Made by a program: the position numbers and the translations under genes. Positions 45,624 to 54,350 of a DNA stretch of 64,000 nucleotides are shown here, piece by piece. The DNA comes from Paracoccus onchidii (lineage in GTDB: Bacteria > Pseudomonadota > Alphaproteobacteria > Rhodobacterales > Rhodobacteraceae), in assembly GCF_028294535.1 (NCBI RefSeq), contig NZ_JAQBIE010000004.1, positions 62,001 to 126,000 on the forward strand. The letters are read 5' to 3'. Position 1 is the stretch's first letter. The number at the start of each line of letters is the position of its first letter. The notes under the pieces are model-generated. The model was not told the origin of the DNA, did no database searches, and saw only the letters and a program-made list of their open reading frames with translations.

Positions 45624-47930
45624 TCAGTTGCCGCCCAGAATCCCGTTGAGGGCGCGGCTCAGCGCATCATCCGAACTGGCAGAGTTGCTGTTCCCCGGCG
45701 TCTGGGGGGCACCCCCCTGTATTTCGGTCGGAGCAGTGATCACGCGTCCGCCCTGTTGTTGGCCGCGTTGCTGGTTCTGCACGCCGTTCATGACGCCCGC
45801 CAGCGCTGCTGCAAGCGGATCGTCAGCCGAGCCAGAGGTCACGACCTGGGGGGTGCCGTCGCCACTGGACATGATGATGCCGCTGCCATCGGGGGATACC
45901 GTGGAAAGTGGAAGAATCGGCAGCCCTTCGTGAATCTCGGTCATGACGGCCTGCCAGATTTCGGCCGGAAGGCCGCCGCCGGTCACCCCGGTCAATGGCG
46001 TGTTATCATCATAACCCATCCAGACGCCGACCACATATTGCTCGGTAAAGCCGACAAACCACGCATCGCGATAGCTGCTGGTGGTGCCGGTCTTGCCCGC
46101 CGCGGGGCGATCGCCCAGTTTCGCACGCCCGCCGGTGCCGCTGCTGATGACCTGTTGCATCATATATATCAGCTGCCCTGCGGCGCGCTGGCTGATGACC
46201 CGTTCGCCAAGGCCGCCCAGCTGCCCCATCAGCGGCTGGTCATCGCCGCGGATGTTCAGCTCGATCAGGCCATATGGCGCAACCGAGGTCCCGCCATTGC
46301 GGATACCCGCATAGGCGCCGGTCAGTTCCAGCAGCGTTGCCTCGGATGCGCCGAGGCCAAGCGAAGGGCTGGTCGTCAGATTGCTGACGATGCCGAAATC
46401 ATGCGCGACGTTGCGCACGGCATCGCGCCCCACCGCTTCTTGCAGGCGAATCGTTGCGGTGTTCAGCGAACGTTTCAGCGCATCCGTCAGGGTGACCGGC
46501 CCATAAAAACGGCGTGTATAGTTTTGCGGCGACCATGACTGGCTGCCCGGTATCCGAATCGTCAGAGGTCCGTCCTGAACGATGTCATTGGGCTGATAGC
46601 CGGCTTCCAGCGCGGCGGCATAGACGAATGGCTTGAAGCTGGAACCGGTCTGCCGTTTGGCCTGAACCGCGCGGTTGAAGGCACCGTTCACCGTTGTGTC
46701 GCGGCCCCCGATCATGGCGCGCACAGCGCCGTCGGCGGACATCACGACAACCGCCGCCTGAGCCTCGCTGCCTTCTTTGACCTTTTCGTCAAAGATATTC
46801 TTCATGGCGCGTTCGGCCGCGCGTTGGATGCGTTGGTCGAAAGTGGTCTTGATCGTCACATCCTCGGTGGTTTCGCTGGTCAGGAAACCGGGCCCGGATT
46901 CCATGACCCAATCCGCGAAATAACCGCCCGCCCGCGCCGAAGCCGCCTGTGAAAGAACCGCCGGGCTGGCCTTGGCGGATTCGAATTCCTGATCGGATAG
47001 GTAATCCTGTTCATGCATCAGGCCCAGAATGACATTTGCGCGGTCCTGACTGCGTTGCAGGTTGGCGGTGGGGGCGAAATAGCTGGGTGCTTTCAGAAGG
47101 CCGGCCAGCATTGCCGCCTCTGCGGGGCGGACATCCGTGGCAGGCTTGTTGAAATACCGCTGGCTGGCGGCCTCGAAGCCGCGTGCGCCCGCGCCCAGAT
47201 AGGAGCGGTTCATATAGATGTTGAGGATGTCGTCCTTGGAGTATTTCGCTTCGAGAGCAAAGGCAAAGGGCACTTCCTTGACCTTGCGCCAGATGCTGCC
47301 GACCCGGCAATCGGCCTCGAATTCGGCTTCGTTCTTCCAGCGAATCGGGTCGAAGGTGTCGCCAAGGCACAGAAGCTTGGCGACCTGCTGGGTAATGGTA
47401 GAGCCGCCATTGCCTTCCAGCGGGCCTCGTCCTTCGGCCAGGTTGATCTTGATGGCGCCGGCAATGCCGCGCGGGCTGACACCGAAATGGCGATAGAACC
47501 GGCGATCTTCGGTTGCGATCACGGCTTCGCGCAGCACCGGGGCGATCTTGTCGCTGGTTACGGTGCCAAAGGTTTCGCCGCGCCAGGCAAAGACACGCCC
47601 GTCGCGATCCAGCATGGTGACGGACCCGCGCGCGCGCGCGTCAAACAGATCTTCCGGCTCGGGGAGGCCGCTGTAATAATATGCGCTTGCGGCACCAAGG
47701 ATCAGGGCAAACACCATGCCCAGCCGCCAGACCGAGCCCCAGATCACGCGCCAGACCAATGATACGGTTCCGACAATCGCGCGCACAACGACATTGCCGC
47801 GACGCTGCTTGCGTGTTTTATGACGCTTGACGCCCGATCCCTTGGCGGTTTCGGCCGGTTTGCTCTGCTTGCGCTTTTCGGCAACGGGGCTGCGGCCCGT
47901 GCGCTTCGGGGTGCCGGTGGGTCGTTTCAT
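45624..47930 (-). CDS. mrcA: Class A penicillin-binding protein (PBP1A type)
   Basis: A 768-residue bifunctional peptidoglycan synthase. A basic cytoplasmic tail (about 65 residues) leads into one membrane helix; the GT51 domain shows ATEDRRFYRHFGVS and GGSTITQQVAKLL with catalytic Glu, and the transpeptidase domain has SxxK in TGSSFKPFVYA, SxN in KRSLNTATIRL and KTGT near residue 630. The C-terminal 100 residues are Gly/Gln/Ser-rich. It polymerises lipid II and cross-links peptides. Gene symbol follows the E. coli name for PBP1A; paralogues are common, so pbp1c is less likely but not excluded by family alone. It is divergent from amtB. Confidence 0.9.
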   Translation of the reverse strand: MKRPTGTPKRTGRSPVAEKRKQSKPAETAKGSGVKRHKTRKQRRGNVVVRAIVGTVSLVWRVIWGSVWRLGMVFALILGAASAYYYSGLPEPEDLFDARARGSVTMLDRDGRVFAWRGETFGTVTSDKIAPVLREAVIATEDRRFYRHFGVSPRGIAGAIKINLAEGRGPLEGNGGSTITQQVAKLLCLGDTFDPIRWKNEAEFEADCRVGSIWRKVKEVPFAFALEAKYSKDDILNIYMNRSYLGAGARGFEAASQRYFNKPATDVRPAEAAMLAGLLKAPSYFAPTANLQRSQDRANVILGLMHEQDYLSDQEFESAKASPAVLSQAASARAGGYFADWVMESGPGFLTSETTEDVTIKTTFDQRIQRAAERAMKNIFDEKVKEGSEAQAAVVVMSADGAVRAMIGGRDTTVNGAFNRAVQAKRQTGSSFKPFVYAAALEAGYQPNDIVQDGPLTIRIPGSQSWSPQNYTRRFYGPVTLTDALKRSLNTATIRLQEAVGRDAVRNVAHDFGIVSNLTTSPSLGLGASEATLLELTGAYAGIRNGGTSVAPYGLIELNIRGDDQPLMGQLGGLGERVISQRAAGQLIYMMQQVISSGTGGRAKLGDRPAAGKTGTTSSYRDAWFVGFTEQYVVGVWMGYDDNTPLTGVTGGGLPAEIWQAVMTEIHEGLPILPLSTVSPDGSGIIMSSGDGTPQVVTSGSADDPLAAALAGVMNGVQNQQRGQQQGGRVITAPTEIQGGAPQTPGNSNSASSDDALSRALNGILGGN

Positions 47931-48302
47931 TCCTAGGGTGCCTGCGTCTCTGCCGGGCCGGTTTCATCGGCCAAATTGACGCTTACCTTACAGCAAGAAT
48001 CAGCCTGAGGGAATTGGCCTGACCAATCCGTGATCCAACATAGGCGGTGTTACGTATATGCGGGTGGTTGTCGTGGCACTGCCCATGTCGCGGGCGGGTT
48101 GCCTTGAAATGAATCGCAAAGCGATACGATTCTGCCCGAGATGGCCGCAAATCGACCCATTTCAGTCCAAAAAACAGGCAAATCCGGTTTCCGCGCCGCA
48201 GCATGGCGGCGTCAGCTTGTGCAAATGCGGGTGAACTGTGGATCAAGGCCATAGTTGCGGCCCGGCTCGCGGTCGCCTTTAGCAGAAGACAGGCGAGGAC
48301 TG
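47931..48302. other. 372-bp region between mrcA and amtB
   Basis: This is the only gap over 300 bp. It must hold the divergent promoters of the PBP and amtB. I see no gene: the open frame on the minus strand (47983-48381) has no start site support and is antisense to the amtB 5' end. ATCGC-AAA-GCGAT (48113-48125), nested in GAATCG...CGATTC, is a possible operator. A TGGCAC at 48074 resembles half of a sigma-54 box but lacks the -12 GC. No glnK is present. Confidence 0.6.
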
Positions 48303-49643
48303 ATGAAACAGATTTTCCCCGGATTGATCGCGGCAATGGCGCTAGGTGCGCTGCCGGTCGCCGCGCAGGAGGCCGCCGCAACGCCCGAAGCCGCCGTCGC
48401 GGTCGAGGCCGTCAGCGCAGACGTGGTCTATATCTTTAATACGCTGCTGTTCCTGATCGGCGGCTTCCTGGTCATGTGGATGGCCGCAGGCTTTGCGATG
48501 CTGGAAGCAGGGCTGGTGCGTTCCAAGAACGTGACGACGCAATTGTTCAAGAACATTTCCCTCTTTGCGATCGCGGGCATTATGTATTGGCTGATCGGGT
48601 ATAACCTCATGTATCCCGGCGAATGGACGATGCCAGGCGTTCTGGGCGAGCTGTTCAGCCCGAAAGGTCTTGACCCCGTTGGCGCGGGCGTGGTCGATGA
48701 CGGTTACTCGGCCGGTTCGGATTTCTTCTTTCAGCTGATGTTCTGTGCGACCACGGCATCGATCGTGTCGGGCACGCTGGCCGAACGTATCAAGTTGTGG
48801 CCATTCATGATCTTCACTGTCGTGCTGACCGGGATCATCTATCCGATCGAGGCCAGCTGGCAATGGGGCGGCGGCTTCCTGAGCGAAATGGGTTTCTCGG
48901 ACTTTGCCGGTTCTACCCTGGTGCACGCGGCCGGCGGCTTTGCGGCACTGGCGGGGGCTATCGTGCTGGGTGCGCGTTATGGCAAGTTCCGCTCTGACGG
49001 TCGGATGCAACCGATGCCGGGCTCGAATCTTGCGCTGGCGACGCTTGGCACGTTCATCCTGTGGCTGGGCTGGTTCGGGTTCAACGGAGCATCGCAGCTT
49101 GCGATCGGATCGGTCAATGATGCCGCGGATGTCAGCCGGATCTTCGTCAACACCAATATGGCTGCTTCGGCCGGTGCGGTTGCCGCAGTGATCACCACGC
49201 AGCTGATGTTTGGCAAAATCGACCTGACGATGGTCCTGAACGGTGCACTGGCAGGCCTGGTGTCGATCACGGCCGAGCCGCTGACACCTTCGATCTTTGC
49301 AGCCGTGCTGATCGGCGGCGTGGGTGGTGCCATTGCGGTGGTTGTCGTGCCGATGCTGGACAAGCTGAAGATCGACGATGTTGTCGGCGCCATTCCGGTT
49401 CACCTGGTTGCAGGTATCTGGGGCACGCTGATCGTACCGGCGACGAACCCCGACACCAGCTATGTCACCCAGGCGATCGGGGTAATTGCAATCGGTGCGT
49501 TTGTCTTCATCGTCAGCTTCGCAATCTGGACCATCCTGAAGATGACCATGGGTATCCGTGTGGATCGCGAGGCCGAGATCACCGGGTTGGACATCTCGGA
49601 GATGGGCATGGAAGCATATCCGGACTTCGTTCAGGCGAAATAA
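48303..49643 (+). CDS. amtB: Ammonium transporter
   Basis: A 446-residue inner-membrane channel with a cleavable signal (cleavage near AAQEA) followed by eleven helices. Typical blocks are GFAMLEAGLVRSKNVTTQLFKN, the external aromatic gate, and FSDFAGSTLVHAAGGFAAL with the paired pore His; the second pore His is in GAIPVHLVAGIWG. GAGGAC stands 5 bp before the ATG. In many proteobacteria glnK lies just upstream as the PII brake; here it does not, so it must be elsewhere or absent. A strong terminator follows. Confidence 0.94.
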   Translation: MKQIFPGLIAAMALGALPVAAQEAAATPEAAVAVEAVSADVVYIFNTLLFLIGGFLVMWMAAGFAMLEAGLVRSKNVTTQLFKNISLFAIAGIMYWLIGYNLMYPGEWTMPGVLGELFSPKGLDPVGAGVVDDGYSAGSDFFFQLMFCATTASIVSGTLAERIKLWPFMIFTVVLTGIIYPIEASWQWGGGFLSEMGFSDFAGSTLVHAAGGFAALAGAIVLGARYGKFRSDGRMQPMPGSNLALATLGTFILWLGWFGFNGASQLAIGSVNDAADVSRIFVNTNMAASAGAVAAVITTQLMFGKIDLTMVLNGALAGLVSITAEPLTPSIFAAVLIGGVGGAIAVVVVPMLDKLKIDDVVGAIPVHLVAGIWGTLIVPATNPDTSYVTQAIGVIAIGAFVFIVSFAIWTILKMTMGIRVDREAEITGLDISEMGMEAYPDFVQAK

Positions 49644-49671
49644 CCGGATCACGGGTCTCTTCCCGGAGAGG

Positions 49672-49698
49672 GCGGGCCGCATCAGCGGCCCGCTTTTT
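49672..49698 (+). terminator. Strong terminator of amtB
   Basis: GCGGGCCGC (49672-49680) pairs with GCGGCCCGC (49685-49693) around an ATCA loop and is followed by TTTTTG: a classic rho-independent terminator, 28 bp after the amtB stop. Confidence 0.9.
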
Positions 49699-49734
49699 GT
49701 TGTAGGGACCGGTCAGCACATGATTTCCATACTG

Positions 49735-49763
49735 CCAAAAAAACGCCCCGCGATTGCGGGGCG
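49735..49763 (-). terminator. Terminator of the polyprenyl diphosphate synthase
   Basis: On the minus strand CGCCCCGC pairs with GCGGGGCG (49744-49751 with 49756-49763, GATT loop) and is followed by seven T residues. It lies 51 bp after the stop of the synthase and faces the amtB terminator. Confidence 0.9.
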
Positions 49764-49813
49764 GGCGATGAAATTTTCAGGTGATCTGGGTCGCTGACCG
49801 GTCCGGTGAAAGC

Positions 49814-50815
49814 TCAGGCGACGCGGCTGACGACGAAATCGGCCAGATCGTTCAACATCTCGCGGATGGGGTGGGCGGGCAGGACCTGCAAGGCTGATTT
49901 CGCAGTGCCGGCCCATTTCAGGGCGTCGTTGCGCGCGTCTTGCATTGCGCCATGACGCGCCAACAGCGACAGGGCTTGTTCCAGATCGCCGTCTCGTTGG
50001 TCGCCCTTTTCGATCGTGCGTGTCCAGAAGGCGCGTTCTTCCGCATTTGCGCGTGCGATGGCCTTGATGACCGGCAAGGTCAGTTTACGTTCCCGGAAAT
50101 CGTCACCGACATTCTTGCCGATGGTTTGGGTCGCGCCGCCATAATCCAGCAGGTCATCGACGATCTGGAACGCGATTCCCAGGGCATCGCCATAGTCAAA
50201 CAGGGCCTTGACCTGATCGGCCGGCGCTGCGGCGACAACGCCCCCAACTTCGGTCGCAGCCGAAAACAGCGCCGCTGTCTTGCCGCGCACGACCTGCAGG
50301 TAGACATCTTCATCGGTGCGCAGATCCTGCGCGGCGCTGAGTTGCAGCACCTCGCCTTCGGCAATGGTCGCGCTGGCGTTTGCCAGGATTTCAAGCGCAC
50401 GCATGTTGTCGGGTTCGACCATCAGCTGGAAGCTGCGGGCAAACAGATAGTCACCAACAAGGACCGAGGATTTGTTGTCCCACAACAGGTTGGCTGTCGG
50501 ACGTCCGCGCCTTTGGCTGCTTTCGTCGACGACATCATCATGCAGCAGCGTTGCCGTGTGGATGAATTCGACCGATGCAGCGAAATGTATGTGATACGGG
50601 CCGTCATAACCCAGCAGCTTGGCCGCGGCCAGGGTCAGCATCGGGCGCAGGCGCTTGCCGCCCGCCTCGATCAGATGCGCTGTCACCTCGGGGATGCGCG
50701 GGGCATGCCTGCTGGACATGCGTTGGCGGATCAGCGCGTTCACCGCGTCCATTTCTGGTGCCAGTGCCGCCGAAAGCTGATCAAGCGGCTTCTGGACGTT
50801 TTCGTTCACACCCAT
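49814..50815 (-). CDS. ispB: Octaprenyl/decaprenyl diphosphate synthase
   Basis: A 333-residue trans-prenyltransferase that extends farnesyl or geranylgeranyl diphosphate by isopentenyl units. Both Asp-rich motifs are present: LLHDDVVDESSQRRG and FQIVDDLLDYGG. The residues before the first motif (AASVEFIHTATLLHDD) are small and aromatic-poor, which fits long-chain products used for the ubiquinone tail; chain length (8 or 10) cannot be read safely, and in Paracoccus ubiquinone-10 is known. The ATG at 50815 is the best start, though the ribosome site is weak. Divergent from the DUF2007 gene. Confidence 0.9.
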   Translation of the reverse strand: MGVNENVQKPLDQLSAALAPEMDAVNALIRQRMSSRHAPRIPEVTAHLIEAGGKRLRPMLTLAAAKLLGYDGPYHIHFAASVEFIHTATLLHDDVVDESSQRRGRPTANLLWDNKSSVLVGDYLFARSFQLMVEPDNMRALEILANASATIAEGEVLQLSAAQDLRTDEDVYLQVVRGKTAALFSAATEVGGVVAAAPADQVKALFDYGDALGIAFQIVDDLLDYGGATQTIGKNVGDDFRERKLTLPVIKAIARANAEERAFWTRTIEKGDQRDGDLEQALSLLARHGAMQDARNDALKWAGTAKSALQVLPAHPIREMLNDLADFVVSRVA

Positions 50816-50890
50816 GTCCACACCCTGTGTTTGGGACAACCCATTGCCACGGCATCGACAATTTCGCAACCGCCCCTTACGTTTTTGACG

Positions 50891-51100
50891 ATGAAAGAAG
50901 TATTGCGCAGCACCGATCCCGTCCGGTTATCCCGCGTGCTCGACCTGTTGGAGGCCGAGGGCATAGCCGCGTTTGAAATGGACCAGCATATGAGCGTTCT
51001 GGAAGGATCCATCGGCATTCTGCCACGCAGGGTGATGGTTGCCGATCGTGACGCATTCATGGCGCGCGCAATCCTGCGGGATGCGGGCCTGGATGACTGA
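50891..51100 (+). CDS. DUF2007 family protein
   Basis: A 69-residue protein with a ferredoxin-like fold pattern: MKEVLRSTDPVRLSRVLDLLEAEGIAAF then the GILPRRVMVADRD strand. DUF2007 is thought to be a signal-transducing or metabolite-binding module but has no proven role. It overlaps the next gene by 8 bp, suggesting coupling. Confidence 0.8.
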   Translation: MKEVLRSTDPVRLSRVLDLLEAEGIAAFEMDQHMSVLEGSIGILPRRVMVADRDAFMARAILRDAGLDD

Positions 51101-51851
51101 GCTTCGCGAAGACGGTTTTCTGGGTGGGCGTTTGCGCATTGCTCAGCCCGTGCGGGGCTATCGGTCGGGTGCCGATGCCGTAATGCTTGCGGCGGCCTGC
51201 CCGGCGGTTGCGGGGCAATCGGTGCTTGAGCTGGGTTGTGGTGCCGGCGTGGCCAGCCTGTGCCTTGGATGGCGGGTTCCGGGCTTGCGTCTGGTCGGCT
51301 TGGAGCAGCAAGCGGATTTTGCCGCACTGGCCCGCAACAATGCCCGCACGAACGAGATCGGGCTAGAGGTGATCACCGGCGATCTCGAGCGCCCGCCATC
51401 GGGGTTGAGATCGCAGAGCTTTGATCAGGTCATCGCGAATCCGCCTTACTTCCTGTCTGGCACGCCCGCGCCGCAGCAAGGGCGTGCCGTGGCGCGTCAG
51501 GAACGCACGTCACTATCGGCCTGGATCGATGCAGGCCTGCGAAGATTGCGCCCGGGCGGCGGCTTCACGCTTATTCAGCGCGCAGATCGCCTTGATGATG
51601 TTCTGGCTGGTTTCCGGGGGCGTGCAGGCGCGATTTCGGTGCTGCCGGTGGCGTCCCGCATGGGGCGCGATGCCGGACGTGTTCTGGTGATGGCCCAAAA
51701 AGGTGCGCGAACCCCGCTGCGATTGCTGGCGCCCCTTATCATGCACGCAGCGCCCATGCATGATGGCGATCGCGAGGATTTGACGACCGCCGCCCGCGAC
51801 ATTCTGCGCGAGGGCAAGCCGATCACGTGGGTGTTTACGAAAGTCTCGTGA
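51093..51851 (+). CDS. SAM-dependent N6-adenine methyltransferase (TrmN6-like)
   Basis: A 252-residue class I methyltransferase. Motif I is SVLELGCGAGVASLCL (about residues 43-58) and motif IV is NPPYF, the catalytic signature of N6-adenine methyltransferases. The closest well-known relatives modify A37 of tRNA1(Val) (TrmN6/YfiC), but rRNA or DNA methylation cannot be excluded. ATG 51093 overlaps DUF2007 by 8 bp; the longer frame from 51039 lies inside that gene. Confidence 0.82.
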   Translation: MTELREDGFLGGRLRIAQPVRGYRSGADAVMLAAACPAVAGQSVLELGCGAGVASLCLGWRVPGLRLVGLEQQADFAALARNNARTNEIGLEVITGDLERPPSGLRSQSFDQVIANPPYFLSGTPAPQQGRAVARQERTSLSAWIDAGLRRLRPGGGFTLIQRADRLDDVLAGFRGRAGAISVLPVASRMGRDAGRVLVMAQKGARTPLRLLAPLIMHAAPMHDGDREDLTTAARDILREGKPITWVFTKVS

Positions 51852-51910
51852 CAGAATCGAAAACCTGTGGTGCAATGCCCTTGTTCGACACAACCACAGA
51901 GGAGGGCGCG

Positions 51911-52075
51911 ATGTCGGTTGCTTCCCATGTTGAGGAGCTTCGCAAAAAGCACCGGACGCTATCGGATGCCGTTGAAAAGGCACAGAAAACACCCAGTTCC
52001 AGTGACCTTGAAATATCCCAGATGAAACGCGAGAAGCTTCGCCTCAAGGAAGAAATTTCCCGATTGTCCAATTGA
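51911..52075 (+). CDS. DUF465 (YdcH-like) small protein
   Basis: A 54-residue, wholly helical and charged protein (VEELRKKHRTLSDAVEKAQ ... EISQMKREKLRLKEEISRLS), matching YdcH/DUF465. The family is common in proteobacteria and its function is unknown; a helical hairpin is expected. GGAGGG precedes the ATG. A bidirectional terminator follows. Confidence 0.85.
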   Translation: MSVASHVEELRKKHRTLSDAVEKAQKTPSSSDLEISQMKREKLRLKEEISRLSN

Positions 52076-52104
52076 CATCCGGCGAAACGTGTCAGGATCA
52101 TGAA

Positions 52105-52133
52105 AAAGGCCCGCGCTGATCGCGCGGGCCTTT
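52105..52133. terminator. Bidirectional terminator between DUF465 and phaB
   Basis: A 12-bp perfect stem (52105-52116 with 52122-52133, starting AAAGGCCCGCGC) with TGATC as loop, an A-run on the left and TTT on the right. It can serve both converging genes. Confidence 0.8.
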
Positions 52134-52154
52134 GCATTGTCAGGGCAGGGGGCA

Positions 52155-52880
52155 CTAGGAAAAGAACTGACCGCCATTCGCGCTGATGGTCGAACCTGTG
52201 ATGAAGCCCGCATCCTCCGCTGACAGGAAAACAACCGTGCGGGCGATTTCTTCGGGCTCACCCAGGCGTCCGACCGGAATCTGGGGAATAATGCGCTCAT
52301 TCAGCACTTTCTCGTCGATGGCGCGCACCATTTCAGTGCCGATATAGCCCGGTGCAATCGCGTTGACGGTGATGCCTGCACGTGCGCCTTCTTGCGCCAG
52401 CGCGCGGGTGAAGCCGATGTCACCCGCCTTGGCGGCGGAATAGTTCGCCTGTCCCGCCTGACCTTTCTGCCCGTTGACCGAGCTGATATTGATCACGCGA
52501 CCAAACTTGCGCTCACGCATGCCGGGCCAGACCGAATGGGTCATGTTGAACAGACCTGTCAGGTTCGTGTCGATGACTTCTTTCCACTGCTGTGGTGACA
52601 TCTTGTGGAACATGGCGTCCCGCGTGATTCCGGCATTGTTGACCAACACCGCGACCGGCCCCAGATCTTCCTCGACCTGTTTGATGCCGGCTGCGCAGGC
52701 ATCATAGTCTGCGACTGACCATTTATAGGTCTTGATGCCGGTCTCATCGGTGAATGCCTTGGCTGCGTCATCATTGCCGGCATAATTGGCTGCGACGGTA
52801 TAACCCGCTGCTTGCAGCGCCTTCGAGATTGCAGCGCCGATTCCGCGCGAACCTCCGGTTACCAGAGCGACTTTTGCCAT
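52155..52880 (-). CDS. phaB: Acetoacetyl-CoA reductase
   Basis: A 241-residue short-chain dehydrogenase that reduces acetoacetyl-CoA to (R)-3-hydroxybutyryl-CoA with NADPH, the second step of PHB synthesis and a branch point to the ethylmalonyl-CoA pathway. TGGSRGIG (residues 8-15) is the cofactor site, NNAGITRD and the catalytic YxxxK (NYSAAKAGDIGF) are present. PhaB-type features distinguish it from FabG only moderately; the adjacent phaA supports the call. GGAAGG precedes the ATG. A hairpin separates it from phaA. Confidence 0.9.
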   Translation of the reverse strand: MAKVALVTGGSRGIGAAISKALQAAGYTVAANYAGNDDAAKAFTDETGIKTYKWSVADYDACAAGIKQVEEDLGPVAVLVNNAGITRDAMFHKMSPQQWKEVIDTNLTGLFNMTHSVWPGMRERKFGRVINISSVNGQKGQAGQANYSAAKAGDIGFTRALAQEGARAGITVNAIAPGYIGTEMVRAIDEKVLNERIIPQIPVGRLGEPEEIARTVVFLSAEDAGFITGSTISANGGQFFS

Positions 52881-52933
52881 GGGACCACCTTCCTTTTCAT
52901 CACAACTTGCCGAAACATTGCTAGAGAAACTGC

Positions 52934-52964
52934 ATCCGTCGCGCAACATAATTGCGCGACGGAT
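52934..52964 (-). terminator. Hairpin between phaA and phaB
   Basis: ATCCGTCGCGCAA (52934-52946) pairs perfectly with TTGCGCGACGGAT (52952-52964) around a 5-base loop. It lies 8 bp after the phaA stop and 54 bp before phaB; the T-run is interrupted (GCAGTTTCTC), so partial termination or attenuation between the two genes is likely. Confidence 0.65.
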
Positions 52965-52972
52965 CTTGTGGT

Positions 52973-54145
52973 TTAGCGTTCAAGGCACATGGCGACGCCC
53001 ATGCCGCCACCGATGCAAAGCGTCGCAAGGCCCTTTTTCGCGTCACGCCGCTGCATTTCAAACAGCAGCGTGTTCAGGATACGGCACCCCGAGGCACCGA
53101 TTGGGTGGCCAATCGCGATCGCACCGCCATTGACGTTCACGATTGCCGGATCCCAGCCCATGTCCTTGTTCACGGCACAGGCCTGCGCGGCAAAGGCTTC
53201 GTTCGCTTCGACCAGATCAAGGTCGCCAACGCTCCAGCCGGCCTTTTCCAATGCCTTGCGGCTGGCAGGGATGGGGCCGGTGCCCATGATCGACGGATCA
53301 AGACCTGCGGTCGCATGCGACGCGATGCGCGCCAGCGGAGTCAATCCGCGCCGCGCAGCCTCTTCTTCGGTCATGACCATGACGGCAGCGGCGCCATCAT
53401 TCAGGCCCGATGCATTGGCTGCCGTAACCGACCCGTCCTTGGCAAAGGCAGGGCGCAGTTTCTGCATGGCGTCCAAGGTTGCGCCGTGGCGGATATATTC
53501 ATCCTTGTCGACAATCGTGTCGCCCTTGCGACCCTTGACCGTGTAGGCCACGATTTCATCGTCGAAGCGGCCTTCCTTCTGTGCGGCTTCGGCCTTGTTT
53601 TGCGAGGCGACGGCGAATTCATCCTGCTGATCGCGGCTGATCGACCACTGCTCGGCAACGTTTTCCGCAGTCTGGCCCATGTGATAATTGTTGAACGCGT
53701 CCCACAAACCGTCGCGGATCATGGTGTCGATCATTTTCATGTCACCCATTTTCTGCCCCGCCCGCAGATAGGCGGCATGGGTGGCCAGCGACATGCTTTC
53801 CTGTCCGCCGGCCAGCACGATCTGCGCATCGCCCAATGCGACCTGCTGTGCGGCCAGCGCCACGGCGCGCAGACCCGATCCGCAAACCTGGTTCAGCAGC
53901 CATGCGGCCGATTCCTTGGGCAGGCCAGCGTTGATATGTGCCTGGCGGGCCGGGTTCTGGCCCTGTGCTGCGGTCAGCACCTGCCCCAGAATGGTTTCGC
54001 TGATCTCGGCCGGATCGACCCCGGCGCGCGCGACAACCTCTTTCAGCACGGCGGCTCCCAGGTCATGGGCGGGCACGTTTGCAAAGGATCCGAGGAAACT
54101 TCCGACCGGTGTACGGGCAGCGGAAACGATTACGGCATTTGTCAT
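52973..54145 (-). CDS. phaA: Acetyl-CoA acetyltransferase (beta-ketothiolase)
   Basis: A 390-residue biosynthetic thiolase that condenses two acetyl-CoA to acetoacetyl-CoA. The acyl-binding Cys is in [14 protein letters not shown] (near residue 88), the His in [11 protein letters not shown] and the second Cys in [20 protein letters not shown] precedes the ATG at 54145. Together with PhaB it starts PHB formation; the synthase PhaC is not in the window. The 205-bp gap upstream (54146-54350) shows no gene. Confidence 0.94.
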   Translation of the reverse strand: MTNAVIVSAARTPVGSFLGSFANVPAHDLGAAVLKEVVARAGVDPAEISETILGQVLTAAQGQNPARQAHINAGLPKESAAWLLNQVCGSGLRAVALAAQQVALGDAQIVLAGGQESMSLATHAAYLRAGQKMGDMKMIDTMIRDGLWDAFNNYHMGQTAENVAEQWSISRDQQDEFAVASQNKAEAAQKEGRFDDEIVAYTVKGRKGDTIVDKDEYIRHGATLDAMQKLRPAFAKDGSVTAANASGLNDGAAAVMVMTEEEAARRGLTPLARIASHATAGLDPSIMGTGPIPASRKALEKAGWSVGDLDLVEANEAFAAQACAVNKDMGWDPAIVNVNGGAIAIGHPIGASGCRILNTLLFEMQRRDAKKGLATLCIGGGMGVAMCLER

Positions 54146-54350
54146 GGAGGGGCTCCTTCCCATCGGCGCCGGTTGTCCGGCGAATCGCGGTTAGGATGCG
54201 GGTTCGTGCCGTGAGGTCAAGCCAAGCCGCACGCCTTTGTTGGTGAATTCAGGGGATGACACCCATTTGACCCGCGAAGGCAAACCGTGACCTATGATGT
54301 CATGTCCAGCGGTCATTGACAGCCCGGATCTGCATCTTGGGGCTGGGTCA

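Noticed and set aside
48074..48089. Possible sigma-54 promoter before amtB
   Set aside because: TGGCAC is followed at the right distance by ATGT rather than TTGC; the invariant -12 GC is missing.
47983..48381. Minus-strand open frame in the mrcA-amtB gap
   Set aside because: It has no ribosome site, overlaps the amtB 5' end in antisense and looks like a random Arg/Ala translation.
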